From an uncultured Lachnospiraceae bacterium (GTDB lineage: Bacteria; Bacillota; Clostridia; Lachnospirales; Lachnospiraceae), in assembly GCA_910586725.1 (NCBI GenBank), contig CAJUJL010000007.1, positions 1 through 64,000 of the forward strand: a stretch of DNA of 64,000 bases, given 5' to 3'. Below, piece after piece: positions 33,415 to 42,889 of this stretch. The notes under the pieces are model-generated. The model ran no database searches. It had not been told where the DNA came from and saw only the letters and a program-made list of their open reading frames with translations. Within the stretch, counting starts at the first letter, position 1. Every line of letters begins with the position of its first letter. The position numbers and the translations under genes were made by a program.

Positions 33415-34329
33415 ATGGGCAAACTGGTATTTATGTTCCCGGGACAGGGTTCCCAGTATGTGGGAATGGGAAAAGAATTTTACGACGCAATCGGCGCGTG
33501 CAGAGAAGTTTATGAGATGGCGTCAGAAGCGTCCGGACTGGACGTTGCAAAGCTTTGTTTTGAAGAAAATGAACAGATTCACATTACCGAATATACGCAG
33601 ATTGCCATGCTTGCGACAGAAGCGGCGATTTATGCGGCTTTAAAAGAAAAAGGATATACGCCGGATCTGACGGCCGGCTTAAGCCTTGGAGAATACGGAG
33701 CGTTGATTGCTTCCGGCGTTATGCGCATGAAAGACGCGTTTTCCATTATCCGCAAAAGGGGCATCTATATGCAGAATGCCGTTCCCTTTGGCGGCGCAAT
33801 GAGCGCCGTGCTGGGATTAGACGCTTCCTCCATTGAAAAAATCTGTGAAGAGACAGAGGGAATTGTCTCCATTGCCAACTACAATTGTCCCGGACAGATT
33901 GTCATTACGGGAGAAAAAGACGCGGTAGACGCGGCGTCTTCGGCTTTAAAAGAAGCCGGGGCAAAGCGCGTCGTTCCGCTAAACGTAAGCGGGCCGTTCC
34001 ATTCGCCGATGCTTTTAAAAGCCGGGACGCAGCTTGGCGAGGCGTTAGCGGAGATTGAAATTGCAGAAAATTTCATTCCGTATGTGGCAAACGTAACGGC
34101 AGATTACGTGACAAAGGCAAAAGACGTAAAGCCGCTTCTGACAAAACAGGTCGCGTCAAGCGTCCGCTGGCAGCAGACAGTGGAGCGCATGATAGCGGAC
34201 GGCGCGGATACGTTTGTGGAAATCGGGCCGGGCAAAACCCTGACCGGATTTATGCGGAAAATCAATCGCAGCGTAACCGTTTACAGCATCGACAAGATGG
34301 AGGATTTTGAAAAATATGTTAACAGATAA
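33415..34329 (+). CDS. fabD: Malonyl-CoA:ACP transacylase
   Basis: A 304-residue acyltransferase. MFPGQGSQYVGMG is the N-terminal signature, the nucleophile Ser is in AGLSLGEYGAL, and the catalytic His is in NVSGPFHSPML. It transfers malonyl groups from CoA to ACP. GAGAGGAAA precedes the ATG. It overlaps fabG by 14 bases. Confidence 0.96.
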   Translation: MGKLVFMFPGQGSQYVGMGKEFYDAIGACREVYEMASEASGLDVAKLCFEENEQIHITEYTQIAMLATEAAIYAALKEKGYTPDLTAGLSLGEYGALIASGVMRMKDAFSIIRKRGIYMQNAVPFGGAMSAVLGLDASSIEKICEETEGIVSIANYNCPGQIVITGEKDAVDAASSALKEAGAKRVVPLNVSGPFHSPMLLKAGTQLGEALAEIEIAENFIPYVANVTADYVTKAKDVKPLLTKQVASSVRWQQTVERMIADGADTFVEIGPGKTLTGFMRKINRSVTVYSIDKMEDFEKYVNR

Positions 34330-35056
34330 AATCGCGCTTGTAACAGGAGCCAGCCGCGGAATCGGCGCGGCCATAGCAAAAGAGCTTGCGAAAGAAGGGG
34401 CTTTTGTAATTATCAATTACAACGGATCCAAAGAAAAAGCAGAACAGGTCGCGAATGAAATCAAAGCGGCAAACGGAAAAGCGGAAATTTACCAGTGCAG
34501 CGTCTCTGATTTTCACGCTACAGGAGAAATGATCAAAGATTTGATCAAACAATACGGGCGTATCGACATTCTTGTCAACAATGCGGGAATTACAAGAGAC
34601 GGACTTTTGATGAAAATGTCAGAAGAAGATTTCGACGCTGTGACGGATACCAATTTAAAAGGCGCGTTCAACACCATACGCCATATGTCCCGTTATTTCT
34701 TAAAGCAGAAAAGCGGAAAAATCATCAATATATCTTCCGTTTCCGGAATTTTGGGAAACGCGGGCCAGGCAAATTATTCCGCAAGCAAGGCGGGCGTCAT
34801 TGGACTGACAAAAAGCGCGGCAAGGGAATTAGCCTCCAGGGGAATCAACGTCAACGCCATTGCGCCGGGCTTTATCGCTACGGATATGACGGAAGCCATG
34901 CCGAACGAGGCGAAAGAAAACATGACAAAGGCCATTCCATTAAACAGGATCGGAACCCCGAAAGAAATTGCAGACATGGCTGTATTTCTGGCTTCGGAAA
35001 AGTCGGATTATATCACGGGCCAGGTATTTGCGGTTGACGGAGGAATGACGATTTAG
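34316..35056 (+). CDS. fabG: 3-oxoacyl-[ACP] reductase
   Basis: A 246-residue short-chain dehydrogenase. The NADPH site is VTGASRGIGAAIA, then NNAGITRDGL, the catalytic Ser in ISSVSGILGN and YxxxK as YSASKAG. It reduces 3-ketoacyl-ACP. ATG 34316 is preferred, with GGAGG 12 bases upstream; a TTG at 34307 would leave too little space. Confidence 0.96.
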   Translation: MLTDKIALVTGASRGIGAAIAKELAKEGAFVIINYNGSKEKAEQVANEIKAANGKAEIYQCSVSDFHATGEMIKDLIKQYGRIDILVNNAGITRDGLLMKMSEEDFDAVTDTNLKGAFNTIRHMSRYFLKQKSGKIINISSVSGILGNAGQANYSASKAGVIGLTKSAARELASRGINVNAIAPGFIATDMTEAMPNEAKENMTKAIPLNRIGTPKEIADMAVFLASEKSDYITGQVFAVDGGMTI

Positions 35057-35070
35057 AAAGCGAGGATGCT

Positions 35071-36312
35071 ATGAGCAAGAGAGTTGTTGTAACGGGCTTG
35101 GGCGCGATTACGCCCATCGGACTTAGCACAGAGGAATTCTGGCAGTCCGTAAAAGAGGGAAAGACAGGATTCGCGCCGATTACCAGATTTGACGCGTCCG
35201 AATATAAATGCCATATCGCAGCGGAAGTAAAGGGCTTTGAGGGCAAAAACTTTATGGACGTAAAAGCGGCGAAACGCATGGAATTATTTTCACAGTACGC
35301 CGTGGCGGCTGCAAAAGAAGCCCTTTTGGATTCCGGCGTCGATATGGAAAAAGAAGATCCTTACCGCGTAGGCTGCGCGATTGGGTCCGGCATCGGAAGC
35401 TTACAGGCTATGGAGCGGGAGCATAAAAAGCTGTTGGAAAAAGGCCCCAACCGCATCAATCCGCTGCTTGTGCCGATGATGATTTCCAATATGGCGGCCG
35501 GAAACGTCTCCATTCAGTTTGGATTAAAAGGAAAAAGCATCAATTCCGTCACGGCCTGCGCGACCGGAACCAATACAATTGGAGAAGCGTTCCGCGCGAT
35601 TCAGTACGGCGAAGCTGACATTATGGTATCCGGCGGAACCGAGGGAAGCGTAACGCCGATTGGAATTTCCGGATTTACCGCGCTTACGGCGCTCTCTACC
35701 GTAGACGATCCGGCAAAATGCTCTCTGCCATTTGACAAAAACAGAAGCGGATTTGTAATGGGAGAAGGCGCGGCCGTCGTAATCTTAGAGGAGCTTTCGC
35801 ATGCAAAAGCAAGAGGAGCGAAAATCTATGCGGAAGTAAAAGGCTACGGCTGTTCTTCCGACGCGTATCACATCACTTCTCCGGAAGAAAGCGGAGCCGG
35901 AGCCGCAAGAGCGATGACAAACGCCATCGAAGACGCCGGATTAAAGCCGGAGGATATTTTCTATATCAACGCGCACGGCACCGGAACGCATCACAATGAC
36001 TTATTTGAAACAAGAGCGATTAAGCTTGCGTTTGGCAGCCACGCAAAAGACTTAAAGATCAATTCCACAAAATCCATGGTAGGACATTTGTTAGGCGCGG
36101 CGGGCGCCATTGAATTTGTGACTTGCGTCAAAGAGCTGACGGAGGGTTATCTGCATCAGACGGTCGGATACGAAACGCCGGATGAAGAGATGGATTTGGA
36201 TTACTGCAAAGAGCCGGCGACAGGAGATTTCACGTATGCTTTGAGCAATTCCCTGGGATTTGGCGGGCATAACGCAAGCATTCTGCTTGGCAAATATGAG
36301 GAGGAAGCCTGA
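35071..36312 (+). CDS. fabF: 3-oxoacyl-[ACP] synthase II
   Basis: A 413-residue condensing enzyme. The Cys-His-His triad is visible in VTACATGTNTIG, NAHGTGTHHND and STKSMVGHLLGAAGA. It elongates acyl-ACP with malonyl-ACP. The length is standard. A GCGAGGA-type site precedes the ATG. It sits between fabG and fabZ with one- to fifteen-base gaps. Confidence 0.97.
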   Translation: MSKRVVVTGLGAITPIGLSTEEFWQSVKEGKTGFAPITRFDASEYKCHIAAEVKGFEGKNFMDVKAAKRMELFSQYAVAAAKEALLDSGVDMEKEDPYRVGCAIGSGIGSLQAMEREHKKLLEKGPNRINPLLVPMMISNMAAGNVSIQFGLKGKSINSVTACATGTNTIGEAFRAIQYGEADIMVSGGTEGSVTPIGISGFTALTALSTVDDPAKCSLPFDKNRSGFVMGEGAAVVILEELSHAKARGAKIYAEVKGYGCSSDAYHITSPEESGAGAARAMTNAIEDAGLKPEDIFYINAHGTGTHHNDLFETRAIKLAFGSHAKDLKINSTKSMVGHLLGAAGAIEFVTCVKELTEGYLHQTVGYETPDEEMDLDYCKEPATGDFTYALSNSLGFGGHNASILLGKYEEEA

Positions 36313-36313
36313 T

Positions 36314-36751
36314 ATGTCTCTTCTTACTACAAAACAGATTATGGAAATCATTCCGCACAGACAGCCGTTTTTGCTGATTGATACGATTGAGGAGTTAGAA
36401 CCCGGCGTAAAAGCCGTGGGAAAAAAGTGCGTCAGCTACAACGAGCCTTATTTTGCAGGACATTTTCCAAACGAGCCTGTCATGCCGGGCGTACTGATTA
36501 TTGAAGCGATGGCGCAGGCCGGGGCGGTTGCGATTTTAAGTAAACCGGAAAATAAAGGAAAGACGGCGTATTTTGCGGGAATCAGCAGCGCAAAATTCAA
36601 ACAGAAAGTCGTACCCGGAGACGTGCTGACATTAGAGCTTGAAATTATCAAAGAAAAAGGTCCTATAGGAATCGGAAGAGGAACTGCGAGGGTAGATGGG
36701 AAAATTGCAGCATCTGCAGAACTGACATTTGCAATCGGAAATGGAGAATAA
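36314..36751 (+). CDS. fabZ: 3-hydroxyacyl-[ACP] dehydratase FabZ
   Basis: A 145-residue hot-dog-fold dehydratase with the signature IPHRQPFLLID and the catalytic His and Glu in GHFPNEPVMPGVLIIEAMAQ. It removes water from 3-hydroxyacyl-ACP. The start at 36314 has GAGGAGG at correct distance; the longer frame runs into fabF. Confidence 0.96.
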   Translation: MSLLTTKQIMEIIPHRQPFLLIDTIEELEPGVKAVGKKCVSYNEPYFAGHFPNEPVMPGVLIIEAMAQAGAVAILSKPENKGKTAYFAGISSAKFKQKVVPGDVLTLELEIIKEKGPIGIGRGTARVDGKIAASAELTFAIGNGE

Positions 36752-36764
36752 CCGGAGGGAAATT

Positions 36765-38456
36765 ATGGCGCCGATTTTAAAAAGGAAGAAATTTATTGAT
36801 GTAAAAAGGCCGCAGAATACTGCGGATCAGATTGTATGTCCGGCTTGCAAAAAAGAGCTGGAGAAATTAGAAGTTGTGATCAACAAATATGTCTGCTACG
36901 AATGCGGCAGCTATTTCAGGGTGCGCACGTCCAACAGAATTAAAATGGTAGCGGACAAAGAAAGCTTTACGCCCTGGTTTGAGGAAATGGAATTTAAAAA
37001 TCCCCTGGATTTTCCGGAATACGAAAAGAAAATCTTTGTCGCAAGGGAAAAGACCGGCCTGAAAGAGGGCGTAACGGTGGGCGAAGCAAAAATTTACGGA
37101 GAATCCGTCGTGCTTGGCGTCTGCGACGCAAGATTTTTAATGGGGAGCATGGGCCACATCGTAGGCGAAAAAATTGCGTCCGCAGTGGAGCGGGCGACGG
37201 AATTAAAGCTTCCCGTAATTTTGTTTTGCTGCTCCGGAGGAGCCAGAATGCAGGAGGGAATCATTTCTCTGATGCAGATGGCCAAAACCTCCGCGGCGTT
37301 AAAACGCCATTCCGACGCGGGCCTTTTGTATGTTCCGGTTTTAACGGATCCGACGACGGGCGGCGTAACGGCAAGCTTTGCCATGTTGGGAGACATTATT
37401 TTAGCGGAGCCGGGGGCTTTGATTGGATTTGCGGGACCGCGCGTAATTGAGCAGACGATTGGACAAAAGCTGCCGGAAGGATTCCAGAGAGCGGAATTCC
37501 AGTTAGAGCATGGATTTGTGGACGCGATTGTAGAACGGAAAAATCTGAAAAAGACGCTGTACCAGATTTTAAAGCTGCACCACAAAAACGAAGGCTTTGC
37601 AAATTTTGCCGACGGAACAGATTTCGTCTTTAAGCCGACGGAGCTGATGCGGGAGCGCGCGGCAAAAAGCAGGAGCATGAGCGCCTGGGAAAAAGTAAAG
37701 TCTGTCAGAAGCACAAAGCGTCTTGCTTCCGTAGATTATATGGAAGCCATATTCGACGACTTTATGGAGCTTCACGGCGATCGCTGTTACAGAGACGATC
37801 CGGCGGTAGTCGGAGGGATTGCAAGCCTTTGCGGGCAGCCGGTGACGGTAATCGGCGTACACAAAGGAAAAGATTTAAAAGACTGCATGAAGCACAACTA
37901 CGGCATGCCGTCTCCGGAGGGGTATCGCAAAGCGCTTCGCCTGATGAAAGAAGCGGAAAAATTTCATCGTCCCATCATTACTTTCGTCAACACTTCCGGC
38001 GCATTCTGCGGCATGGAAGCGGAAGAGGGAGGACAGGGAGAAGCGATTGCCAGAAATCTCTATGAAATGTCCGGCATAAAAGTACCGATTCTCTGTCTGA
38101 TGATTGGAGAGGGAGGAAGCGGCGGCGCGCTTGCGCTTGCGGTTGGAAATGAAGTCTGGATGATGGAAAACGCGACGTATTCCATTCTTTCCCCGGAGGG
38201 ATTTGCGTCTATTTTGTGGAAAGACGGAAAGCGGGCAAAGGAAGCGGCCGAAGTGATGAAAATCACGGCGCAGGATTTGTACGACTTAAAAGTGGTGGAA
38301 AAAATCATACCGGAATTTGGCGGCGCAAACGAAGACGCTCTTTTCGACATAGCTATGTTTATGAAATACCACATGAAAAAATTTTTGGAAAAATACAGTA
38401 AGATGGATGGATGCAAGCTGGCAGAAGACCGTTACCAGAGGTTCCGCAGCTTTTGA
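36765..38456 (+). CDS. accDA: Fused acetyl-CoA carboxylase carboxyltransferase (AccD-AccA)
   Basis: A 563-residue fusion of the beta and alpha carboxyltransferase subunits. The AccD part starts with a four-Cys zinc ribbon (CPACKKELEKL and CYECGSYF) and contains GGARMQEGIISLMQMAKTSA and the GFAGPRVIEQT segment. The AccA part starts near residue 315, with ELHGDRCYRDDPAVVGG, GMPSPEGYRKALRLM and GEGGSGGALALAVG. It moves the carboxyl group from carboxybiotin to acetyl-CoA. The biotin carrier AccB and carboxylase AccC are not in this operon. The start at 36765 follows GGAGGG. Confidence 0.95.
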   Translation: MAPILKRKKFIDVKRPQNTADQIVCPACKKELEKLEVVINKYVCYECGSYFRVRTSNRIKMVADKESFTPWFEEMEFKNPLDFPEYEKKIFVAREKTGLKEGVTVGEAKIYGESVVLGVCDARFLMGSMGHIVGEKIASAVERATELKLPVILFCCSGGARMQEGIISLMQMAKTSAALKRHSDAGLLYVPVLTDPTTGGVTASFAMLGDIILAEPGALIGFAGPRVIEQTIGQKLPEGFQRAEFQLEHGFVDAIVERKNLKKTLYQILKLHHKNEGFANFADGTDFVFKPTELMRERAAKSRSMSAWEKVKSVRSTKRLASVDYMEAIFDDFMELHGDRCYRDDPAVVGGIASLCGQPVTVIGVHKGKDLKDCMKHNYGMPSPEGYRKALRLMKEAEKFHRPIITFVNTSGAFCGMEAEEGGQGEAIARNLYEMSGIKVPILCLMIGEGGSGGALALAVGNEVWMMENATYSILSPEGFASILWKDGKRAKEAAEVMKITAQDLYDLKVVEKIIPEFGGANEDALFDIAMFMKYHMKKFLEKYSKMDGCKLAEDRYQRFRSF

Positions 38457-38471
38457 AAAGGAGTTTGTCAG

Positions 38472-39437
38472 ATGAAAACCAGAATTTGTGGAACAGGAAG
38501 CGCGCTTCCGAAACGGGAAGTAACCAATGACGATTTGAGCAGGATTATGGACACCTCGGATGAATGGATCAAAAGCCGTACCGGGATAGGCTCAAGGCAT
38601 CTTGCAGTAGAAGAAACCCTTGTCAGTCTTGCGGCAAACGCTGCAAAAGGGGCGTTGGAAGAAGCGAACGTGCTTCCGAAAGATTTGGATATGATCCTGG
38701 CGGCGACGCTTTCTGCGGATAACGTGCTTCCTACGCTTTCCTGCGAGCTGCAGCGGGAGCTTGGCGCGTCAAACGCAGTTGCGTTTGACATCAACGCGGC
38801 ATGCTCCGGCTTCCTGTTCGCACTGCAGACGGCGGATGTTTATATAAGAAGCGGACAGTACAAAAAGATTTTAGTCGTAGGCGGCGAAATCCTTTCTAAG
38901 CTGATGGACTGGAATGACCGTTCCACGTGCGTGCTGTTTGGAGACGGAGCCGGAGCCGCGGTTGTGATGCCGGATGAGGCGTCCGGTATTTTAAGCAGCG
39001 TACAGGGTTCTGACGGCGCAAGGGGAGGCGTTTTATCCTGCCCGGGCAGAAAGAACAACAACCCTTACGTCACAAATGACGCCGGGCTTTCTTTTGTCTC
39101 CATGGACGGCCAGGAGGTTTATAAATTTGCGGTGCGCACCGTGCCGAAAGCGATTATGGAAGCGGTGGAAAAAGCAGGGCTTGCAATGGAAGAGATTGAT
39201 TTATTTATTCTCCACCAGGCCAACATCCGGATTATTGAGTCGGTGGCAAAACGGTTAAAGGTTCCGATGGAGAAATTTCCGACGAACCTGGAGCGATGCG
39301 GCAATATCTCCGCGGGAAGCGTTCCGGTTTTACTGGACGACGCAAATCGAAAGGGAATGCTTAAGCGGGGAGACCGCGTCGTGCTTGCCGGATTTGGCGC
39401 GGGCCTGACCTGGGGAGCGTCGGTGTTGACATGGTAA
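38472..39437 (+). CDS. fabH: 3-oxoacyl-[ACP] synthase III
   Basis: A 321-residue initiating condensing enzyme. Segments: MDTSDEWIKSRTGIGSRH, the nucleophile Cys in INAACSGFLFAL, His in ILHQANIRI and Asn in RCGNISAGSVP. It joins acetyl-CoA (or branched primers) to malonyl-ACP to begin chains. AAAGGAG precedes the ATG. Its place near the end of the operon, after accDA, differs from the common fabH-first order. Confidence 0.96.
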   Translation: MKTRICGTGSALPKREVTNDDLSRIMDTSDEWIKSRTGIGSRHLAVEETLVSLAANAAKGALEEANVLPKDLDMILAATLSADNVLPTLSCELQRELGASNAVAFDINAACSGFLFALQTADVYIRSGQYKKILVVGGEILSKLMDWNDRSTCVLFGDGAGAAVVMPDEASGILSSVQGSDGARGGVLSCPGRKNNNPYVTNDAGLSFVSMDGQEVYKFAVRTVPKAIMEAVEKAGLAMEEIDLFILHQANIRIIESVAKRLKVPMEKFPTNLERCGNISAGSVPVLLDDANRKGMLKRGDRVVLAGFGAGLTWGASVLTW

Positions 39438-39453
39438 TTTGCTGGAGGGAAAA

Positions 39454-39915
39454 ATGAGGACGATGGAAAAACAGAATCCGGATGCTGTCTTAAACGAACT
39501 TCTGGTGACCTTATTTAAAAACATTATGGAGATTGAGGAAAAATATCTGATCACGCCGAAATTCAAAGACATTAGCGTAAACGATATGCATATCATGGAA
39601 GCGGTCGGATTAGAAGAGCCCAAAAGCATGTCTACGGTGGCAAAGCTGATGTCCGTTACAACGGGAACGCTGACAAAATCCATGGACGGACTTTCCGAAA
39701 AGGGATACGTAGACCGGGAGAGGGGCAAAAAAGACAAACGCGTGGTGTTTGTGTCGCTGACCAAAAAAGGCAGGGAAGCATATGTTCATCATGAATCCTT
39801 TCACCGGAATATGATTGCCAGAATCAAAGACGGAATCAGCGAACAGGAAACAACGGTCTTAGTTTACGCGCTGGCGAAGCTGAACGACTATTTTCGTGAG
39901 ATTTATGAGAAGTAA
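39454..39915 (+). CDS. fabT: FabT-like MarR-family repressor
   Basis: A roughly 153-residue winged-helix protein. The recognition region STVAKLMSVTTGTLTKSMDG and the wing SEKGYVDRERGKKDKRVVFV are typical of MarR proteins. Placement as last gene of the fab operon and the TTTGA...TCAAA repeats at the operon promoter make a FabT role likely, repressing the operon when acyl-ACP is abundant. ATG 39454 or 39463 may be the start, both near GGAGGG. Confidence 0.82.
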   Translation: MRTMEKQNPDAVLNELLVTLFKNIMEIEEKYLITPKFKDISVNDMHIMEAVGLEEPKSMSTVAKLMSVTTGTLTKSMDGLSEKGYVDRERGKKDKRVVFVSLTKKGREAYVHHESFHRNMIARIKDGISEQETTVLVYALAKLNDYFREIYEK

Positions 39916-39930
39916 GACGCCTGTTCCGGC

Positions 39931-39959
39931 TTGCAAAAACCAATAAAAGGAATTATACT
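39931..39959 (+). promoter_or_regulatory. Promoter of the cytidylate-kinase-like gene
   Basis: TTGCAA (39931-39936), 17 bases, TATACT (39954-39959). Confidence 0.65.
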
Positions 39960-40012
39960 GAATTTATCAGGACAGAACGGTATTTTTGCAAACAGGAAAG
40001 GGGCGGTGAATT

Positions 40013-40612
40013 ATGTATCATGTGATTGTTATTGAGCGTCAGTACGCAAGCGGAGGAAACGAGATTGGCAGGAAGCTGGCAAAGGAGCTTGGCTACAAGC
40101 TGTATGACAGAAATCTTCTGACGGAAGCGGCAAGGGCTCTTGAAATATCCTCCATGTATATCGAGGGGCTGGAGGAGACGCATTCCGGAGGCTTTTTGTT
40201 CAATCTTTCCAAGACGAAGCTGGGAGGAAGCTCCAACAGCAACTCCCTCTCCATGTCCGATAAGCTTTTTCAGGAAGAAAAACGCATCATTGAAGAAGCC
40301 GCAAAACAGGGAGGATGCGTCATTGTCGGACGCGCGGCCGGTTATATTTTAAAAGAACGGACGGACTGTCTGAACGTCTTTATTCACTGCGACAGGGAAA
40401 GGCGCATTGCGCGCGCCATTGAGCGTGAGGGAATCCAAGCGTCAGAGGCGGAGGACGTTTTAAAGAAAAATGACAAGAGAAGAAGCGGATTTTATAATTC
40501 CGTGACAAACTGGGAATGGGGAAATCCAAAGTTTTTTGAACTTTGCCTCGACAGCGGAAAGCTTGGGATTGATGCATGCGTCAAAATGCTTCTGGAAGCG
40601 GCCAGAGGTTAG
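40013..40612 (+). CDS. Cytidylate kinase-like protein
   Basis: A 199-residue P-loop protein of the cytidylate-kinase-like group common in Clostridia. It begins VIVIERQYASGGNEIGRKLA, where ASGGNEIG replaces the classical Walker A lysine motif, and has KLYDRNLLTEAA, VGRAAGYIL and NVFIHCDRERRIARAIE. Ser-rich residues at 70-90 form an insertion. Enzymatic activity is unproven because the canonical GKS/T is lacking. It has its own promoter and ends in a strong terminator. Confidence 0.82.
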   Translation: MYHVIVIERQYASGGNEIGRKLAKELGYKLYDRNLLTEAARALEISSMYIEGLEETHSGGFLFNLSKTKLGGSSNSNSLSMSDKLFQEEKRIIEEAAKQGGCVIVGRAAGYILKERTDCLNVFIHCDRERRIARAIEREGIQASEAEDVLKKNDKRRSGFYNSVTNWEWGNPKFFELCLDSGKLGIDACVKMLLEAARG

Positions 40613-40617
40613 AGAAT

Positions 40618-40690
40618 AAAAATAAGAATATCCGATGGAACGCAGCGCTGTAAGGCATACGGTTTTCCAAAGGATATTCTTATTTTTTAT
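40618..40690. terminator. Bidirectional terminator between convergent genes
   Basis: AAAATAAGAATATCC pairs with GGATATTCTTATTTTTT across a 40-base loop. A-rich and T-rich flanks allow use from both strands. Confidence 0.8.
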
Positions 40691-41805
40691 CGTTGGCGAT
40701 CAAAGGCGAACGTCTTTGAAGATGCGGATGACTTCGCCATATCAACATGCTGTACGGTTCCGCAGCTTCCATTTTCGTAGAGGAAAATGCCGGTTTTTCG
40801 GATCAGCGCATTGGTAGAGTTATCTTTTGATGAATTCAGGGCAAAGTCCGTATGGGCATTGCCAAGATAGATCGCTCCTACGCCCGCTTTTCCAAGAGCG
40901 CACAATACGTCTTTGCCGGAAGCGTCTCTGGTCCAGATGCGCAATTTATCAAATATCGGATCGTTTTCGTCGATCCAGCCGTTTCCGTCTGCGTCATAAG
41001 CTGCAAGATCCGCAAATCCGTCTCCGCTTTTTGTGCCAAACAATTCGCTGCCGTCGTTGATGATTCCGTCCCCGTTTTTATCGAGAGCCAGAAAGCCGCT
41101 GCCAGAGGCAAGCGTAGAGATTTCATCCAATTCGCCGTCGGCGTCCAGATCAAAGTAAAATTTCTGATCCGTAACGTTTGCCGCATCGGTATTTAGATTG
41201 ATCACCAAAGGATCGCATAAAACCGACTGGCTTTGTGGAGTGAAGAACGATTCGGATTTGAAATAAGCTTCTTCAAAAGAACGGCTCATCGTCATGGAAA
41301 GATCAAAAGTGATTTCCCTTCCGTCGGCGGTTTTTACGGTTCCGGTTGTGGAAAATGTAGTTTCTTCCGTTTCAGACTGGTAGCCGTATTCCATGTAATT
41401 TCCACCCTGTACCTGCAGAGGGACGCCGGAGGAAAGCTGGTTTTGGATATTGCTTAGAAAAGTGTCTCTAAGGACGTTTCCTCTGCCGAATAAAAGCATC
41501 ATCAGGTAGCTGATGGACTGCGCTTTTATGCTGTGCGAGTCTGAAGGGGTTTTCTGCGTAATGGAAACCGGACTTCCAATGCTTTGCGCCTGTTTAAATT
41601 CGTTGAAAAGATTATTCTTGGACTGTCTGGAATTTGCGTATTTGCTTTTTCCCGAATTTGATTTTTCACTGTAACGGTTGATTACCTGTACATTACGGTT
41701 TTGCATAAGTCCATTGCCCCAGAGCGAAAGGGAAGAAGAGACAGCCGTCGTACGGTTATAACTTCTGCGTGACGTCATGGCTACATTGCCGGATTGTATA
41801 ATCAC
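40687..41805 (-). CDS. Protein with calcium-binding (EF-hand-like) repeats
   Basis: A 372-residue protein. Residues about 210-290 hold three loops of the DxDxDG type: DLDADGELDE, DKNGDGIINDGSELFG and YDADGNGWIDENDPIFD. They match EF-hand/VCBS-associated calcium loops common in clostridial surface proteins. The N-terminal part is Ser/Asn-rich with no clear signal peptide. The start is GTG at 41805 with AGGAGG 7 bases before it. The function is unknown; a structural or adhesion role is possible. Confidence 0.75.
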   Translation of the reverse strand: MIIQSGNVAMTSRRSYNRTTAVSSSLSLWGNGLMQNRNVQVINRYSEKSNSGKSKYANSRQSKNNLFNEFKQAQSIGSPVSITQKTPSDSHSIKAQSISYLMMLLFGRGNVLRDTFLSNIQNQLSSGVPLQVQGGNYMEYGYQSETEETTFSTTGTVKTADGREITFDLSMTMSRSFEEAYFKSESFFTPQSQSVLCDPLVINLNTDAANVTDQKFYFDLDADGELDEISTLASGSGFLALDKNGDGIINDGSELFGTKSGDGFADLAAYDADGNGWIDENDPIFDKLRIWTRDASGKDVLCALGKAGVGAIYLGNAHTDFALNSSKDNSTNALIRKTGIFLYENGSCGTVQHVDMAKSSASSKTFAFDRQR

Positions 41806-41949
41806 GTGTACTCCTCCTGTTTTGTAATTCCGCTCATTTCATTCTGCTTCCCTGTAAAATGAAATAAAAAAGACGGCGAATTTAAGAAATTCCTTTTTCT
41901 TAAAAGCACCGTCCCTGGTTTTGTTAAGAAAGTTATGAATGCATTCAAA

Positions 41950-42807
41950 TTAAATATCGGAAAAATTTGCTAAATGTTTAACACCTGAGGAAGAAGTATT
42001 TTTGTGAAACAAAATAATTCCAAGGATTCCAAGAAGTAAAAACACAATCAAAAGAGGAATGGAATACAATGCCTCAAACGCAAAAGTCCCCCAGAAGTTA
42101 AATAAAATATGAAGGAAAATCGACAGCCAGACAGAGCCGCCTCTTCCACAGATATAGCCCAGGAATAATCCGATAAAAAATGCGTAAATGCCCTGTATCA
42201 CATTCATGTGGAAAACGCCGAATAAAAAGGCCTGAAAAAGGTTGGCGGCCCACAGCGGAAGGGCTTTTCTGGCAGACGATAAAGTGACGCCCCGAAAAAT
42301 AAGCTCCTCTGCGATCGGACCCAGCAAAACGGCGTATAAAACCAAAAGCAGGGAAGGCTCCTGTGAAAATCCTGCGCTTTCCATCATATTCTCATAAAAA
42401 TCCATCCATTTTGGAAAAAAGGCCGCGGATATGCTGGTTAAGAAAGCGGAAGCCATCTGCAGAGCCGGGACCATGAAAATAATGCCCAGAACCAGAAATG
42501 GATTTGCAAACTTTTTCAGAGGGAAACGCAGATTTCCGGAAAATTGTTTCAGATACCAGAATCCAAAGACAAAAATCCCAAGCGCCGCATAGAGAACGGA
42601 AATTGCCGTAAAGACAGATGAATCGTTCAGTTCATTAGAAAACTGCCAGATGAGGTCTGTGTATGGTATTTTACGGCCCGAAAAGATACAGGAAAAGAAA
42701 ATGTGCAGCAGACGAAATCCCATAATGGGAAAAGCGGCCACAAATTGTAAGCCGACAGAGGCAATAATTGGTAAAAAGCAAAAGAAAAAATATCCTACTT
42801 TTTTCAT
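41950..42807 (-). CDS. CPBP-family intramembrane metalloprotease
   Basis: A roughly 286-residue membrane protein with about eight hydrophobic segments. The CPBP (Abi/Rce1) motifs are EELIFRGVTL (EExxxR), FGVFHMNVIQGIYAF (FxxxH) and FLHILFNFWG (HxxxN). Such proteins cleave peptides in the membrane, for example in bacteriocin self-immunity or signalling. The start at 42807 has AAGGAGG. A promoter (TTGCGC, 17 bases, TATAAT) lies at 42871-42843. No bacteriocin gene is nearby. Confidence 0.88.
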   Translation of the reverse strand: MKKVGYFFFCFLPIIASVGLQFVAAFPIMGFRLLHIFFSCIFSGRKIPYTDLIWQFSNELNDSSVFTAISVLYAALGIFVFGFWYLKQFSGNLRFPLKKFANPFLVLGIIFMVPALQMASAFLTSISAAFFPKWMDFYENMMESAGFSQEPSLLLVLYAVLLGPIAEELIFRGVTLSSARKALPLWAANLFQAFLFGVFHMNVIQGIYAFFIGLFLGYICGRGGSVWLSIFLHILFNFWGTFAFEALYSIPLLIVFLLLGILGIILFHKNTSSSGVKHLANFSDI

Positions 42808-42842
42808 GGAAAAGGAACCTCCTTTTATGATAGAATACACTT

Positions 42843-42871
42843 ATTATAGCATACGGGCGCAAAAGGCGCAA
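42843..42871 (-). promoter_or_regulatory. Promoter of the CPBP protease gene
   Basis: On the minus strand TTGCGC (42871-42866), 17 bases, TATAAT (42848-42843). It lies in the divergent interval shared with the GNAT fusion gene. Confidence 0.6.
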
Positions 42872-42889
42872 ACGGGAGAAAGTGAAGAA

